Shown piece after piece: positions 29,879-41,900 of a stretch of DNA of 64,000 nucleotides. A program made the position numbers and the translations under genes. Location of the stretch: assembly GCA_034770075.1 (NCBI GenBank), contig CM068386.1, forward strand, positions 41,887,990 to 41,951,989. The letters are read 5' to 3'. Position 1 is the stretch's first letter. The number at the start of each line of letters is the position of its first letter. The notes beneath the pieces are model-generated. The model saw nothing but the letters and a program-made list of their open reading frames with translations, was not told where the DNA came from and did no database searches. Source of the stretch: Aralia elata (Eukaryota; Streptophyta; Magnoliopsida; Apiales; Araliaceae).

Positions 29879-32719
29879 TTAGGTGAATATATACTTCAGA
29901 CTTTTGTGGTCTGTGTATATCTCACACTTCTCCCCATACAGATAGTGTCTCCAAATCTTCAGAGCAAACACCACTGCCGCTAGTTCCAGATCATGAGTCG
30001 GATATCCCTTCTCATAGTCTTTCAGTTGTCGTGACGCATACGCAATGACCCTCCCATGCTGCATCAATACGCACCCAAGGCCTTTGTGTGACGCATCACT
30101 GTACACCACAAATCCCCCTGTATTATCCGGTAGTGATAACACAAGTGCTTCGCTAAGTTTCTTCTTTAACTCCAAGAAACTCTCTTCGCACTTATCCGCC
30201 CATACAAAATTTACAGTCTTCCTTGTCAAATTTGTCAACGGTGTCGTTATCTTTGAAAAGTTCTGAATAAATCTCTGATAGTAACCCGCTAATCCCAAGA
30301 AACTTCGAACTTCTGTCGGCATCCTTGGCTGCTCCCAGTTTATTACTGCTTCTACCTTGGCAGGATCTACTGATACACCATCCTTGTCAATTATGTGCCC
30401 CAAAAACTGCACCCTTTGTAGCCAAAATTCACACTTGGAAAACTTTGCATACAGTTTCTCCCTTCTCAGCGTTTCTAGGGCGATCCTCAAATGCTCGACG
30501 TGTTCCTCCTCCGTCTTCGAGTAGACTAAAATGTCATCTATGAAAACGACAACAATTTTATCTAGGTATTGCTTGAATACTCTGTTCATCATGTCCATAA
30601 ATGCTGCTGGCGCATTCGTCAGCCCAAATGACATCACCAAAAACTCAAAATGTCCATATCGAGTTCTGAATGCTGTCTTTGGAATATTCTCTTGCCTCAC
30701 TTTCAGTTGGTGATATCCCGTCCTCAAGTCAATCTTCGAAAAGTATTTCGCTCCCTTCAATTGATCGAACAAATCATCAATTCTGGGCAACGGGTACTTG
30801 TTCTTAATCGTGACTTTGTTCAACTCCCGATAGTCAATACAAAGCCTAAGCGATCCGTCTTTCTTCTTTACAAACAGTACCGGCGCTCCCCATGGAGATA
30901 CACTCAGACGAATATACCCCTTATCTAGTAACTCCTGCAGTTGAACCATCAGTTCTTTCATTTCCACTGGTGCCATCCTGTACGGTGCCTTTGAGATCGG
31001 TGCGGTTCTCGGTACCAAGTCGATCACAAATTCCACTTCTCTATCCGGCGGTAATCCCGGTAAATCATCTGGGAAAATATCTGGAAATTCCCTTACTATA
31101 GGTATCTGACCCAGCTCACCCTCTACTCTTTGGGTATCAACCACGTGAGCCAGATAACCTATACAACCTTTCCTTAGCAATTTCTTCGCTTGCATCATCG
31201 TCAGACAACAAGATTGTCTCGGCAATTTACTACCGTAGAATACGACCCTCGACTTATCTGGAGTCTTCAGGTGTATACATTTCTTCTGGCAGTCAATCAC
31301 AGCCCCGTGACTAGATAACCAATCCATCCCAAGGATTACATCAAATTCTCCTAGTCGTATCGGAATCAAATCTACGCTCAGTTTATAACCGTTTATCTCA
31401 GCACAACAATTTCTATGAATATGTTCTACAGGAATAACTTCCTTATTAGCTACTTCCACATTCATTGGATTCTTTAACTTCTCACAAGGTAAGTTTAACC
31501 GTTTAGCAAATTCATCCGACGTAAATGAACAGGTAGCACCCGAATCAAATAATACATATGCATTGATATTATTGATTGAAATAATACCTGACACCACGTT
31601 CTTCGATTCCATTGCATCCTGCACTGTCATGTTGAAGGTGCGTGCTACTGGTCTGTTCTGCTGTGCTAGTCCTCCAATAGTCAGCTTACTGTTGTTCCCT
31701 TGGTTAGCACTGCCTGCATCACTCTTCCTCTTTGGGCAATCCTTCTTCTGATGATCTGAAGCGCCACAAGAAAAACAACTTCCTGCCTTCGCCTTTGGGC
31801 ATTGTGGGGCAAAGTGCCCCGGTTGACCACAGTTGAAACAAACTCCTTTTCCTTTCATGCATTCTCCAAAGTGATTCCTTCCACATTTCTCGCATTTATT
31901 ACCCTTCTTTGCATCCCCTCCGGATTTTCTTCCGGACATCTGACTGTCGTTCCATTTTCTCTTATTTGGGTTACTTCCCCCACTGCTACCTTCCTTATGA
32001 CCATCATGGCTCTTCTTCTTTTTCTGGTCTTGGTTGTGCCTTGCCAAAGCTTCGCTTCCTCCCTCAGCAATGATTGCTTTCTCAAGTAACGTAGAAAATG
32101 TGTTGATCTGCAAAACCGCAACCTTACTATACACCCAAGGTTTCAGTCTTTGCTCAAATCTCTTCGCTCGCCTAGCGTCGGTGTCCACCTGATATGGAGC
32201 AAACCTAGCTAACTCGTTAAATTTTGTGGCATACTCCGTAATTGACATTCCTCCTTGCTTTAGTTCCAAGAACTTTATCTCCATGCTTGCCTGCATGCTT
32301 GCTGGAAAGTAACTTTCGAAAAATAGCTCCTTGAAACGAGCCCATGCAATCGTGCCTTCCCCAGCTCGACCTTTGTTCGCCTTCCACCAGTAATTTGCCT
32401 CACCTTTCATCATGAAAGTGGCAAACAACGTCATCTGTTCTTCGACCACCCTTGCGACCTCAAAAACTTTCTCCATTTCTTCTACCCATGTTTGGGCTTC
32501 AATCGGATCCGTAGTCCCATGAAATTCCGGTGGTCCTACTAATTTGAAGTCCTTAAAATTCGCCATGTGACTTCCTAGCTGATCAACTGCAGCGGCTTGT
32601 CTGCCCTGCATTGCTTCTGCTAATAAGTTAACAAAAGTCCTCATAGGGTCTGCCTGACCCTCCTCGTTATTCACCGACTCCTCAACCCTTTGGTTACGCG
32701 GTCGTCCTCTTGGCGCCAT
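29879..32719 (-). CDS. Gag-protease-RT-RNase H polyprotein (element D)
   Basis: Uninterrupted 946 aa starting MAPRGRPRNQR. Gag capsid landmarks GPPEFHG and YWWKANKGR. Knuckles CEKCGRNHFGEC (atypical CX2CX3HX3C), CFNCGQPGHFAPQC and CFSCGASDHQKKDC. Protease DSGA at about 392. RT KIDLRTGYH Asp about 664 and FIDD about 726-729. RNase H D about 875, E about 912, D about 937. It makes particles and copies RNA to cDNA. It stops with TAA at the codon where A has TAG and E has CAA. Confidence 0.95.
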   Translation of the reverse strand: MAPRGRPRNQRVEESVNNEEGQADPMRTFVNLLAEAMQGRQAAAVDQLGSHMANFKDFKLVGPPEFHGTTDPIEAQTWVEEMEKVFEVARVVEEQMTLFATFMMKGEANYWWKANKGRAGEGTIAWARFKELFFESYFPASMQASMEIKFLELKQGGMSITEYATKFNELARFAPYQVDTDARRAKRFEQRLKPWVYSKVAVLQINTFSTLLEKAIIAEGGSEALARHNQDQKKKKSHDGHKEGSSGGSNPNKRKWNDSQMSGRKSGGDAKKGNKCEKCGRNHFGECMKGKGVCFNCGQPGHFAPQCPKAKAGSCFSCGASDHQKKDCPKRKSDAGSANQGNNSKLTIGGLAQQNRPVARTFNMTVQDAMESKNVVSGIISINNINAYVLFDSGATCSFTSDEFAKRLNLPCEKLKNPMNVEVANKEVIPVEHIHRNCCAEINGYKLSVDLIPIRLGEFDVILGMDWLSSHGAVIDCQKKCIHLKTPDKSRVVFYGSKLPRQSCCLTMMQAKKLLRKGCIGYLAHVVDTQRVEGELGQIPIVREFPDIFPDDLPGLPPDREVEFVIDLVPRTAPISKAPYRMAPVEMKELMVQLQELLDKGYIRLSVSPWGAPVLFVKKKDGSLRLCIDYRELNKVTIKNKYPLPRIDDLFDQLKGAKYFSKIDLRTGYHQLKVRQENIPKTAFRTRYGHFEFLVMSFGLTNAPAAFMDMMNRVFKQYLDKIVVVFIDDILVYSKTEEEHVEHLRIALETLRREKLYAKFSKCEFWLQRVQFLGHIIDKDGVSVDPAKVEAVINWEQPRMPTEVRSFLGLAGYYQRFIQNFSKITTPLTNLTRKTVNFVWADKCEESFLELKKKLSEALVLSLPDNTGGFVVYSDASHKGLGCVLMQHGRVIAYASRQLKDYEKGYPTHDLELAAVVFALKIWRHYLYGEKCEIYTDHKSLKYIFT

Positions 32720-33113
32720 GATCTGCTAAAAGAAAACCGTCGGCTATTACTAATAGATCTAGGCCTCATGCAATAAGTCATTTAAGTCAACAATTAAAAG
32801 TAAAAGCATCTATCAAACACGTTTGATTTAAATAAAATAACTGCATTTATAATCATACACCACTGTTTTAATACAACCAGAGTCAACATGTGGCATGCTT
32901 CTATAAACGCTAAATGACATAGTCTGCCAATCATTAAATATCCCCTAACAAACAAAATTGGGGAATAATAACCTTCCACCCCTCTAATAGAAACAAAATT
33001 GGGGGTTCAACTACTATCCCACGCACGCTACAAGCAGAGGGATTTACAACATAAGTAAGCCCATATCATAACAAAAGTGGGACCTACTGCAAATATACTG
33101 CTAAAATAACACA
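32720..33113 (-). other. Leader ORF to gag spacer, element D
   Basis: 394 bp, similar by eye to 6888-7282. Hairpins TCCCC (32941-32945)/GGGGA (32960-32964) and ACCCC (32978-32982)/GGGGT (33002-33006), each around a loop with ACAAAATT. No ORF. Confidence 0.55.
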
Positions 33114-33869
33114 TCACCGCCTGCTGCGGCGAATTGCAACCCTGAGCTCCCGTCGAGCCAGCCTGTCGACCACTCGGCGCCTAATCACGCGCCTGCTACT
33201 CCCCTCATCCCTGGGGTACCTCCTCACCTTGTCCCTCAGTCTGCCGATGGAAGTGGTTAAGCCTAAACGGAGGGAATCAATCTCTACAGTCTGGGCTGCC
33301 AACTGCCCTATAGCCTCATCTCGCTCCAGACGAGTAGTCTCCAGTTGATCTTTTACCCGCTCTATCTGTCCTACCAGCATCACATTCCTCTCTAAGAGGT
33401 CATAAACCATCACACCAAGCTGAACAGAAACCCCACGCCGACCGTGAGCCATTGCCTCTAGCTCGGCAATCCGCTGGTCCTTTTCCTGCAGCTTCTGGGT
33501 TAACTCAGTCTTTTCTCCTAAAGTCTGATATGCCAATGACCTGTACTGCTCCTCTCGGTCCTGGTGATCCTGATTCTGCTCCTCTAAGTGTGCTACTCGA
33601 TTCTCGAGCTCTTCGTTCTTATTTGTTAGCTCTTCTATGATGTCACTAGCAGTAGTGCCCATGCCATTTGCATACTCAGGCGACTCCTCATCCTCCGTCA
33701 CTGGGTCCTCCTCGGGGTCCTCCTCAGAACCATACTCGACCTTAGACTCAACCCTAGTGTCCATCATTTCTGGCTCACTCGGCTGCACCTCCACTAACTG
33801 CCCTGCGTCCACATGAATGTCTGTGAACTCTACCTCTCCAGCAGGACTGTACTCTCCCGTCTCAGACAT
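33114..33869 (-). CDS. Leader ORF: acidic / coiled-coil / basic protein (element D)
   Basis: 251 aa from MSETGEYSPAGE; a longer start at 33917 exists, but the inner Met aligns with A. Acidic residues dominate 1-68. The best conserved block is 70-115, GTTASDIIEELTNKNEELE and RVAHLEEQNQ, followed by coiled-coil-like sequence to about 210. The last 35 residues are strongly Arg-rich. It has no stop or frameshift. The A homologue agrees best at the start of the coil while heads and tails drift. No known domain recognised; not a canonical chromovirus gene. Confidence 0.78.
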   Translation of the reverse strand: MSETGEYSPAGEVEFTDIHVDAGQLVEVQPSEPEMMDTRVESKVEYGSEEDPEEDPVTEDEESPEYANGMGTTASDIIEELTNKNEELENRVAHLEEQNQDHQDREEQYRSLAYQTLGEKTELTQKLQEKDQRIAELEAMAHGRRGVSVQLGVMVYDLLERNVMLVGQIERVKDQLETTRLERDEAIGQLAAQTVEIDSLRLGLTTSIGRLRDKVRRYPRDEGSSRRVIRRRVVDRLARRELRVAIRRSRR

Positions 33870-34065
33870 CCTACAGCCACAAACAGAAACAAATAGACAG
33901 CAAGATGTCAGTGCCACAATAAAATATATTCACTGATAAAATGAAATGATATTTTATCATGCACAACTCGGCTCGATGGATTTCCATAATCCACCTCCAG
34001 ACATGACCATCAAATGAATCTCCTCGATCCATCACCTAGCGTACTCAATACGAGTTTAATACTAA

Positions 34066-34105
34066 GGTCATAACCTAGGTTTCACAAATCCTAAGGTTTA
34101 TAACC
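34066..34105 (-). promoter_or_regulatory. PBS-proximal hairpin, element D
   Basis: GGTCATAAC can pair with GTTTATAACC with one wobble and one mismatch. Weaker than in B and E, but at the same distance from the PBS. Confidence 0.4.
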
Positions 34106-34109
34106 TAAA

Positions 34110-34121
34110 GCTCTGATACCA
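34110..34121 (-). other. Primer-binding site, element D
   Basis: Minus strand TGGTATCAGAGC (initiator tRNA-Met), three bases inside the 5' LTR. Confidence 0.93.
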
Positions 34122-34124
34122 ATC

Positions 34125-37100
34125 TGTGACACCCCCAAATTCAGGTACCAATACCTCGAATTTGGTACTCACGATAAAATACATCCAAACACCTCTAAAC
34201 AACATAAATTAACTAATGCGGAATAAATAAACATATATTGTTCATTACAAAAGGCTTACTACGGTCCCAAGGTCTATAACCTTAAATAAATACATCGCAG
34301 AATACATTAATAATACAAAACTATTCCACGATTACATAACGGGATAGTGCATATAACTATTCCTTAAGCTTTCCTTTGCCTTTGCCCGCTTTGGAACTCT
34401 CCGGCTTAACTGCAATGGGTTCATGATATAGCAAGGGTGAGCAACTACTTTGCTCAGCAAGTTTAAAAGCAAGAAGAAGATATATCATGAATGAATAAGA
34501 ATAATAGCTGCATAGATCAACAATTTCTGAACATTGATGAAGTAGCTGAAATGACATAATCAAAGTCCAAATGAAACAATGAATAATGATTATTTACTGC
34601 TGAGTGGTCCAACCGACCATGAACTTTTGGCCAAAGAGTCAATTATTGAACTAACTCTTTTAAAACCTGGCCCCGTCAGTTGTACTCGAGGGGATCAGCC
34701 TCTCGTACACCATGTATATGCATAACATTTAACTCTGACTGCATCGAATAGTCGACACATTATAATCCCCTAATAAGGGTTGCTCTCTCAGTCCAAGAAT
34801 CCATACCAACAATCGGTTTGGATAGCTTTTAAAATAATAACCTGTACATGTCTAGCCGAAACGAATGGCGTAGACTATCTCCTTAAACAGTTCATGAATG
34901 AAGAACTTAAATATTTCACAGTCCAACAACAGATAATGAATTCAAATGCACAAGGTGCGAACATCAATAATTTATCCTTGATGTGGAATAATTAACAATA
35001 ATCAATCCACTAACATAGCTTGAAAGAAATAACTTGATTTGAGTCATAAAACCTGCAACAATATACAACATTTGTATAAAATAGGAAACTTGCTCAATAA
35101 CAACAATTGAGTAAGGGACTTGCAATAATATAGAATGGTTGCTCAATTAATAAACAACTCGCACAATAATAAAAGTTGTACGGGTTAGGAAACTTGCCCA
35201 ACACAAGGGTTAGACAAGGGTTAGAGAACTTGCATTCAATATATAGAAAGAATGAAGTTAGGGAACTTGCCTGAAGCGCTGCTACAATGTTACAACACAC
35301 GCTCCTTAATATCCTACACAATTAGGTACATATTCACATACAATTAGTCACATACGGGATACCAAATATTTGTTTACAACTCTATAATGTCCCATTCAAA
35401 TAAGAAATAAAATATTAAACAAGGTTATGCCCACTAGTCACGACGTTACGACACTTGTTCGTCTATACGCCCAACTTGCCTATTCGAATGCCCAAGCGAC
35501 ACGCAATTGTGTACGCCTAACACGCCCATTCGATTCATCTAATACTCATTGGTTAATGCTAAGTATCATAATAAATCATAACATTCATGTTTTAGAACTT
35601 AGAACAACATTTTACATTGTCGGGAGCATTACATGTGCTTACGCGCATGCCCGACGCCCTCCGATTGCCCCTAATTTCATATCAGTCCTATAAATGGCCA
35701 ATTTCGACCATGCTACAGACCTCAAATTGAAAAACTTAAAGAACTAAAGTTGTCGGTCTACTCGTTCTCTTTCCGAATCATCTTGAATCACCTCAATCCG
35801 AGTTCGTATGAGAAAGTTATGCCCATTTTACTAAAGGACGTCGAAGCTATTTGCACAGTCTCTTGTCCAGCGCCGTTGGCGCTCACAATGGCCTATGACC
35901 AGCGCCTAAAGCGCTCTCATGCAGTAGCTGGACTCATGGGCAGCGCCTACCCAGCGCCGTTGGCGCTAGGCCTGAGTCCCCAACTCGTTTTGCTTCCCGG
36001 AATGCTCTGTTTTGGTGTTCTAGACCTATCTTGCTTCCAATCACCATAACTCCTTCAATACACGTTCAAATTGGTACATTCTAGACTCTATGGACTCCTA
36101 AGACATAGGGCTACAACATATCAAAAATTTAGAGCTATCCATTAACAATAACATGTTGAAATCTTTGACCAAAGTATCAATCACGTTTTATTTTCGTGTT
36201 CTTGGTGTTCTTGGTGTTCTTCACTAAAATCGTCACCAAATCTTCGTTTTAACACCTTTTTACTCGATTCCAGTTGGGTTAACTCTGTAACCCATGGAAT
36301 TACAATACCATAACAAAAAATAAATTAAACACACACGAAAACATAGCTATAAAGTCCTCTAAAATGGTTCAAATGTCCAAAGTTCATGTTTTATCCATTG
36401 TTCTTCATGTTCTTCATCCTTCTTAAGCATAGGTACGGATTTTTTGCGTTTTTGTTCCACTTTGATGTTATTAATAGCCTATAAGGTGTCTTGGTAACAA
36501 TATAAACCAAACACAACCAACAATCATAGCAAAAATCTCAAGAAAACTCAAAACCCAACCAAGAAAGTTTCAAAGCTCAACAATGGAGGAAAAGATCTTG
36601 GAGAAGATGGTTACCTCTTGATTCTTGTTCTTGTAGGTTGTGAGGGTTTGCTAGAGCCCTTTTTCTTCTTCCTCTTACTCCCGTGCTCCTTCTTCTTCTT
36701 CTTCTTCTCTTCTACCGTAGCTTCTTCCTCCTCTTTTTTTTTCCGGCGAGTTTCTTTCTTTTTCCGGCGAACTCCGGTGACCTCTTTCTCCTCCTTCTTT
36801 GCAGCTCTCTCTCTCTTTCTCTCTCTCTCTATCAGCTGATGGGAATGGGAGGAATGTGGAATGCAAGATAGAAATGAAATGGTTGCATTATTCGGGAGAA
36901 GTGGAGTAAATTAGGGAGAAGTGGAAGAAAAATGGGAAAGGTGGCCAATTTTCTAACTTGCCGGCAATACTCCCCCACTCACTCATTCCTAGCAATTTGA
37001 TTGGTGGAAAATGGTTTGGTTGGATCCCACTTAGTATACAAGCCAAAATAAATACCAGAAAACACCAAAAATATACCCAAAAACTCCCACTTTTGTACCA

Positions 37101-37574
37101 AAACTGGTAAATAACTCTACCCAAAATTAAAATGGGTATTACCATAATTATTGGGATGGGTAAAAATAATTATTATGGGATTTATCCAAATATTCGGAAC
37201 ACCCATTTAATACGTTTCGGATACGGATAAAATCACGTATCAGCTCAAATAAAATTTCCGACACTTGGAAAAATTATTCGTACGCATACACGTATTTATG
37301 AAATTTATTAAAATTGAAAAAGACACAAAAATATTATGGCACGAATAGTGCCTCGAGAAACGTGCCCGTGAATAGTGATTTAGCGACGCTACACGAAATC
37401 AATCATTCACTTAAACAAAACCATAACACGAAAAATTTCATGCATTCACATAATCCAGGTTGTCACACAACCTTTAAACATGCAACACAAAAATAATATT
37501 AATAAAATATAATATATTCATTAATATTCAAAAATTCAAATTACAAGGCATTTTCAGAATTCCCGGTCGTTACA
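34125..37574 (-). repeat. 5' LTR of element D (3450 bp)
   Basis: Near-identical to 24693-28141 with the same internal landmarks about 9433 bp further on: U5 stem-loop 34420-34491, YTGATC-loop hairpin 34682-34708, CT-rich tract about 36660-36835. Scattered substitutions distinguish the copies. Confidence 0.94.
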
Positions 37575-38370
37575 GCGGGAGCTCGCCCCGGCGAGAATTT
37601 TGTGAAGGGATTCCTCGCCCCGACAAAGAACTTAAAAAAAAAAAAGAGTAAAATGACGAGAGTAAAAATTTTCTTCTTTCTTTGAGATCATGTTATGATA
37701 TCGTAGGTATACCTAAAGCTTAGGCTAATATATAAAATGAATACTGAAATACTGTAATGGGTGGTAAGCATATACCCACTGATTGTCCGATGTCAATTGA
37801 GTTATTAAAATGGAATTTTAGATGAGAATGAATCCTGATGTATTTATAATACTGTAACTAATTATTGTTACTGTTTTATAAATGGAATGTATAGGTTGAT
37901 TAGAGAACGTGAGTCTTAAATTTATAGTCTACGCACGAGGCAAGTATCTTATCCTTACTTTTTACGTTTACGCAAGTTTCTAAAGTTAATTCTCTTATCA
38001 TATATGTTTCATGATGCTACTATTTACTCGAGCAAATTATTATTTCTATTCCATTCAATTTCATGGATTCAATGAGACGTTTTAAATTCCTCTTTGTAAT
38101 ACTTCAATTATATAGAACTCATTCAATTGTACCTTTTGTGAGATTTAGTTTTGATTATCGAATTATACCTTTTGAACCTTGATTGACTAGCGAACCCTTA
38201 TTGATTCGACTAGTCCATAGTTGATGAGCGCTCTAAATTTTAGAAATCTTATTGAAGTAAATCCAAACCAAACTTCCTTTGGTGCGGACTCCGATGTCAA
38301 ACTGAGATGAACAACCCTTATACAGGGGATTTTATTACGCGTTAGCGTTAAGATATTGTGCACATACATG

Positions 38371-38397
38371 GTACAAAGGGCTGATCCCCCTGAGTAC
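38371..38397 (+). promoter_or_regulatory. YTGATC-loop hairpin, element C
   Basis: GTAC-AA-AGGG, loop CTGATCC, CCCT-GA-GTAC. The inner stem is AGGG/CCCT where A and D have GAGG/CCTC, a double compensatory change. Confidence 0.62.
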
Positions 38398-38571
38398 GAG
38401 AAGCAAGGTCCATATAGTCTTACGACTGTTAAAGGTTTAAAGTAGAAATACTTGATAACCTGGGACATAGTTCGTGGTCTTAAGACCCTCAGACGTTCTT
38501 TTGAATCTTGTCTTATATTCTTGACTCAAAAGCTAAATCTTCGATTATTCAATATTCGTTAATTATTTCGC

Positions 38572-38636
38572 ATGTTATTATTACTGTTGTTGTTATACTT
38601 GTTGGGCAATCATTGCTCACCCTTGCATAATAACAT
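38572..38636 (+). promoter_or_regulatory. U5 bipartite stem-loop, element C
   Basis: Outer stem ATGTTATTAT / ATAATAACAT, a sequence different from A, B and D but perfectly paired over 10 bp. Inner hairpin GGGCAA/TTGCTC. Followed by TTGCAG and a Lys-rich micro-frame ending at 38703. Confidence 0.68.
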
Positions 38637-38955
38637 TGCAGCTAAAGTTGAAAGAACTGATGAGCCATCCACTAGTAAAGGCAAAGGAAAAGCAAACAAG
38701 TGATGAAGACTTGTTTTATTTGATTAAATGATGTTTTTGTAATAGACTTAAGTTATGTTTCCGCATTGATGTTTATTAAGGTTAGATAACCTGGGATTTA
38801 TTATGAATGATGTTGTAACCCTTTAATGGGAGATTTCTATTCTATTTAAGAGTTTTCATTTATATTTGAATGGGTAGTTAGATGTGATGTGATGTTTTTG
38901 GATTGTGAACACCAAATCCTGAGGAAACGAAGTACCCGAATTTGGGGGTGTCACA

Positions 38956-41900
38956 AAGTTGGTAGCCTAATGCTATAAATTAGGCATAAGAATTAAATAA
39001 CGTAAAGAGTTATTTTTATTTAGTGGTCTTAGTATTTTAATTATATACTAGTGACATAATCTAAGAGATTTATTTTATTATCTCAATGTAAGAATATGTA
39101 AGTGAATGAATATGAATATTATGTGATTGTTTATATTTGTTTAATATATAATAAACAAATAAAAGAAAGTCTTGTGACCTAATCATTATATATTAGGTAT
39201 AAAAATTTGATAACTTAAGGGTTATGGTATGTGAGAATAATAGTATTTAAAATAAATGCTAACTCTAAGAGATTTATTTTATATATCTCAACTAATTAAT
39301 TTTATAACTTAATTAAAGTAAGACTAATTGGGTTAAGAAATTAAATGTACATGAGTAAGGATTTAAATTATAAATGAGTGGACTAAAACCCTAATTAAAT
39401 ATATAGGGTAATAAAGAATTTATGTGTTGGACCATCCTAATTTTCATGGCCCAATTATATTAATTAGAGAGCCCAAATAATAACATTAATTTTTGGAAGC
39501 CCACAACATTTTATTAAAGGCCCAAACCTTGATCCAATTAGGGAAGGACTTTTGAGTCATTTGTAAGCCTAATAATGCAAGTATAATAAATTACAATTGG
39601 ATAATTATGCCCTCATTTGGGTGGCTAAGGAAGAAAAAAAAAGGGGAGTGTATGTAATGATGGCTCCACTTTATTTTTGTACCAACTAGCCATGTGTCAA
39701 CAAATTATAAGGCCACCTTATTTGGTACAAGATTTACAATTAATGCAAGTGATGTATGAGAGAGAAGATGGAAGATTGTGGGAGATATGTATAGATATAC
39801 AAATGGTATATCTATACATATTTACTAAACTAAGGAAATAATAATAATAATAAACTTCACATTTTTATTTTTTCTTCCAAGTTTCCTAAAGAAAAGCTAG
39901 AAAGAGAAATAGAAAGGAAAGAGAGAGGTAATCCATGAGAAAGGAGTGGGAGAGAGAGAGAGTTTTGTAAAGCTCCATAGCCATAGCTTGGTGATTAAAG
40001 GAAGAAGAAGAAGAACCAAAAAGGTTTAAAAGTCTCTAAACTCCTACCTTAAGTTAAATCTTTATGTTTATTGTGGTTGTTTTGGAATAAATATTGAGTT
40101 TATGTTTTTAAATTCTAGAACTCTTGATCTATATGTTAATAAGTGTATTATGTATAGATCTTACAAGTTTGGGTGTTGATTTGTTGAAAATAAAAGAAAA
40201 GAAAACTAGTTCATTTTAAAAAGGGTTAGAAAACCCTAGCTTTCTCTCACTTTATATGAGTACCATTTGAAATCTATGCACTCTTTTAGCGATCCGTCAA
40301 AGAAGAGTGCTAGATATATAAGTTAAGTGTTAAATCCAAGTGGTAGAAATCAAAAATAATAAATTTCCAAGCCGTGGTAACTGTTTTGGTAAAAACAGTC
40401 CAGGTGGTTCAAAAATGAAAAAAGGGCTGCTATAGGGCAGTCCCATCCAGGGGTTTTTTCGTCAACTTTTATGCTCTAAAAATTCTAGAAACATTTAAAG
40501 TGATAATAGAGGATGTTATATGAGTCCTATAAAAATTTGAGAATTTTTGGCCTTGTAGAATGAAAGTTATGGATTTTATGGCGAATGACCTCAAATCGGG
40601 AAACGGGACAAAACCCGCTGACCCCTTGCTTTTGTGCACTGTTTTGACCCCTTAAGAAGTGCAATAAATTCAGGGATTTTTACCACTGAAAATATAGGGA
40701 GTTAGGTAGCTCCTGTCCAAAAATCGCCGCATTCCGACTTGTAACGAAGAATCTACGGCTAAAATAAAAACGTAGAGTTTTTCGACGAAAACGGCTAAAA
40801 TTGGAGTTCTATAAATCCGATGACCACGAAATTTTAACTGGGAGTACTTGCTAATATCTATAAGATGCTATCAAAAATTTGGAGTCATCGGAGCTGTGCA
40901 AGATAGTGATCATTTTTCTTAGTTTCGAAAGTTAAAACGGACGTTTGAAAAATGTTAAAGGAAATTGAAAACTTTCATAAGGAAAGTATTTGTGAGTATG
41001 GAATATATGTACATATGTGTTGAAAGATTTGAAGAAAATAAAAATCGATTACTAAAAGAGGTCAAGTCATTTTAAGAATGCAGCTTCCAATCCGGTTTGC
41101 TGTATTCATATTTCGGCTTGCTGAATTGATGGAATCCGGCTTGCTGAATTGGTGAATATCGTTTGCTGAATTAATGAATCCGGTTTGCTGAATTAGTAAA
41201 TCTAGCTTGCTGAATTGTAAGATAGTTTGAATCTAGGTTGATGGATTGGATGTTAGTTTAAATCTAGGTTACTGGATTAGTATGTTTAGATAATCCAACT
41301 TGTTGGATTAGGTATTCAGGCTTAATGGATTATAAAGAAGAACTTATAAAATAAAAGACTTAGTGTTAAGTCATAAGGTTTACGATAAAGTTGTAGTACA
41401 GTCGTGTTCTTTAATAGTTGATGTATAGTAGTTGGGATAAACAATTCCTTCAGGGAGCGGAGGTATATACGAACTAGCAACCGATCTAACTCACCGTGAA
41501 AACAGTGTAGATGAGACGGAAACTAGTTTGTTGGTTGTTTGTGGGAAACCACTCAGCATACTATATTGAACACTGTTAAAGACTCGATGTGTGCTAGTCT
41601 TAGAATTATGAATACGTATGGTGCTAAAATGTTATCTAATATTTGCTTATGTGCTTAAATATCAGAAGTAGTATTATAAGGTAATATATGTGATGCTGAT
41701 TGAAAGATCAATCTTATAACTGATAGGTCTTTCATAAAAGATTAAGTTAAATTGCGTAACAGTAATCGACGGTACAGGCAAGTTCCATCTTACTCAACTT
41801 TTATATTGAGCAAGTTTCCTATCCTTGTACAAGTATCTTAACTTCATTTTCATATCAAAATGCAAGTTCCTTAACTCAAACTCGAGTTATTATGTTTCAA

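Larger units (their letters stand above)
24693..37574 (-). mobile_element. Element D: nearly intact Tekay-like Ty3/gypsy retrotransposon (12.9 kb)
   Basis: LTRs 24693-28141 and 34125-37574 (about 1% different by rough count) flank PPT, integrase-chromodomain frame, gag-protease-RT-RNase H frame, leader ORF and PBS, all on the minus strand. Target duplication GCGGG on both sides. The only interruption of the 1.5 k-residue coding frame is one TAA between RNase H and integrase. It is the best preserved autonomous element in the window. Confidence 0.95.
23306..38955 (+). mobile_element. Element C: solo LTR (2763 bp net), split by element D
   Basis: Left part 23306-24692, right part 37580-38955, beginning TGTGACA and ending TGTCACA, flanked by AAGTT (23301-23305 and 38956-38960). 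No internal region, PBS or PPT remains, as expected after recombination between two LTRs. The U5 stem-loop and terminal GAATTTGGGGGTGTCACA give + orientation and relate it to A, B and D. Confidence 0.9.

Noticed and set aside
38187..38468. 93-aa minus-strand ORF in the solo LTR C
   Set aside because: Antisense to the LTR, overlaps the conserved YTGATC hairpin, resembles no protein.
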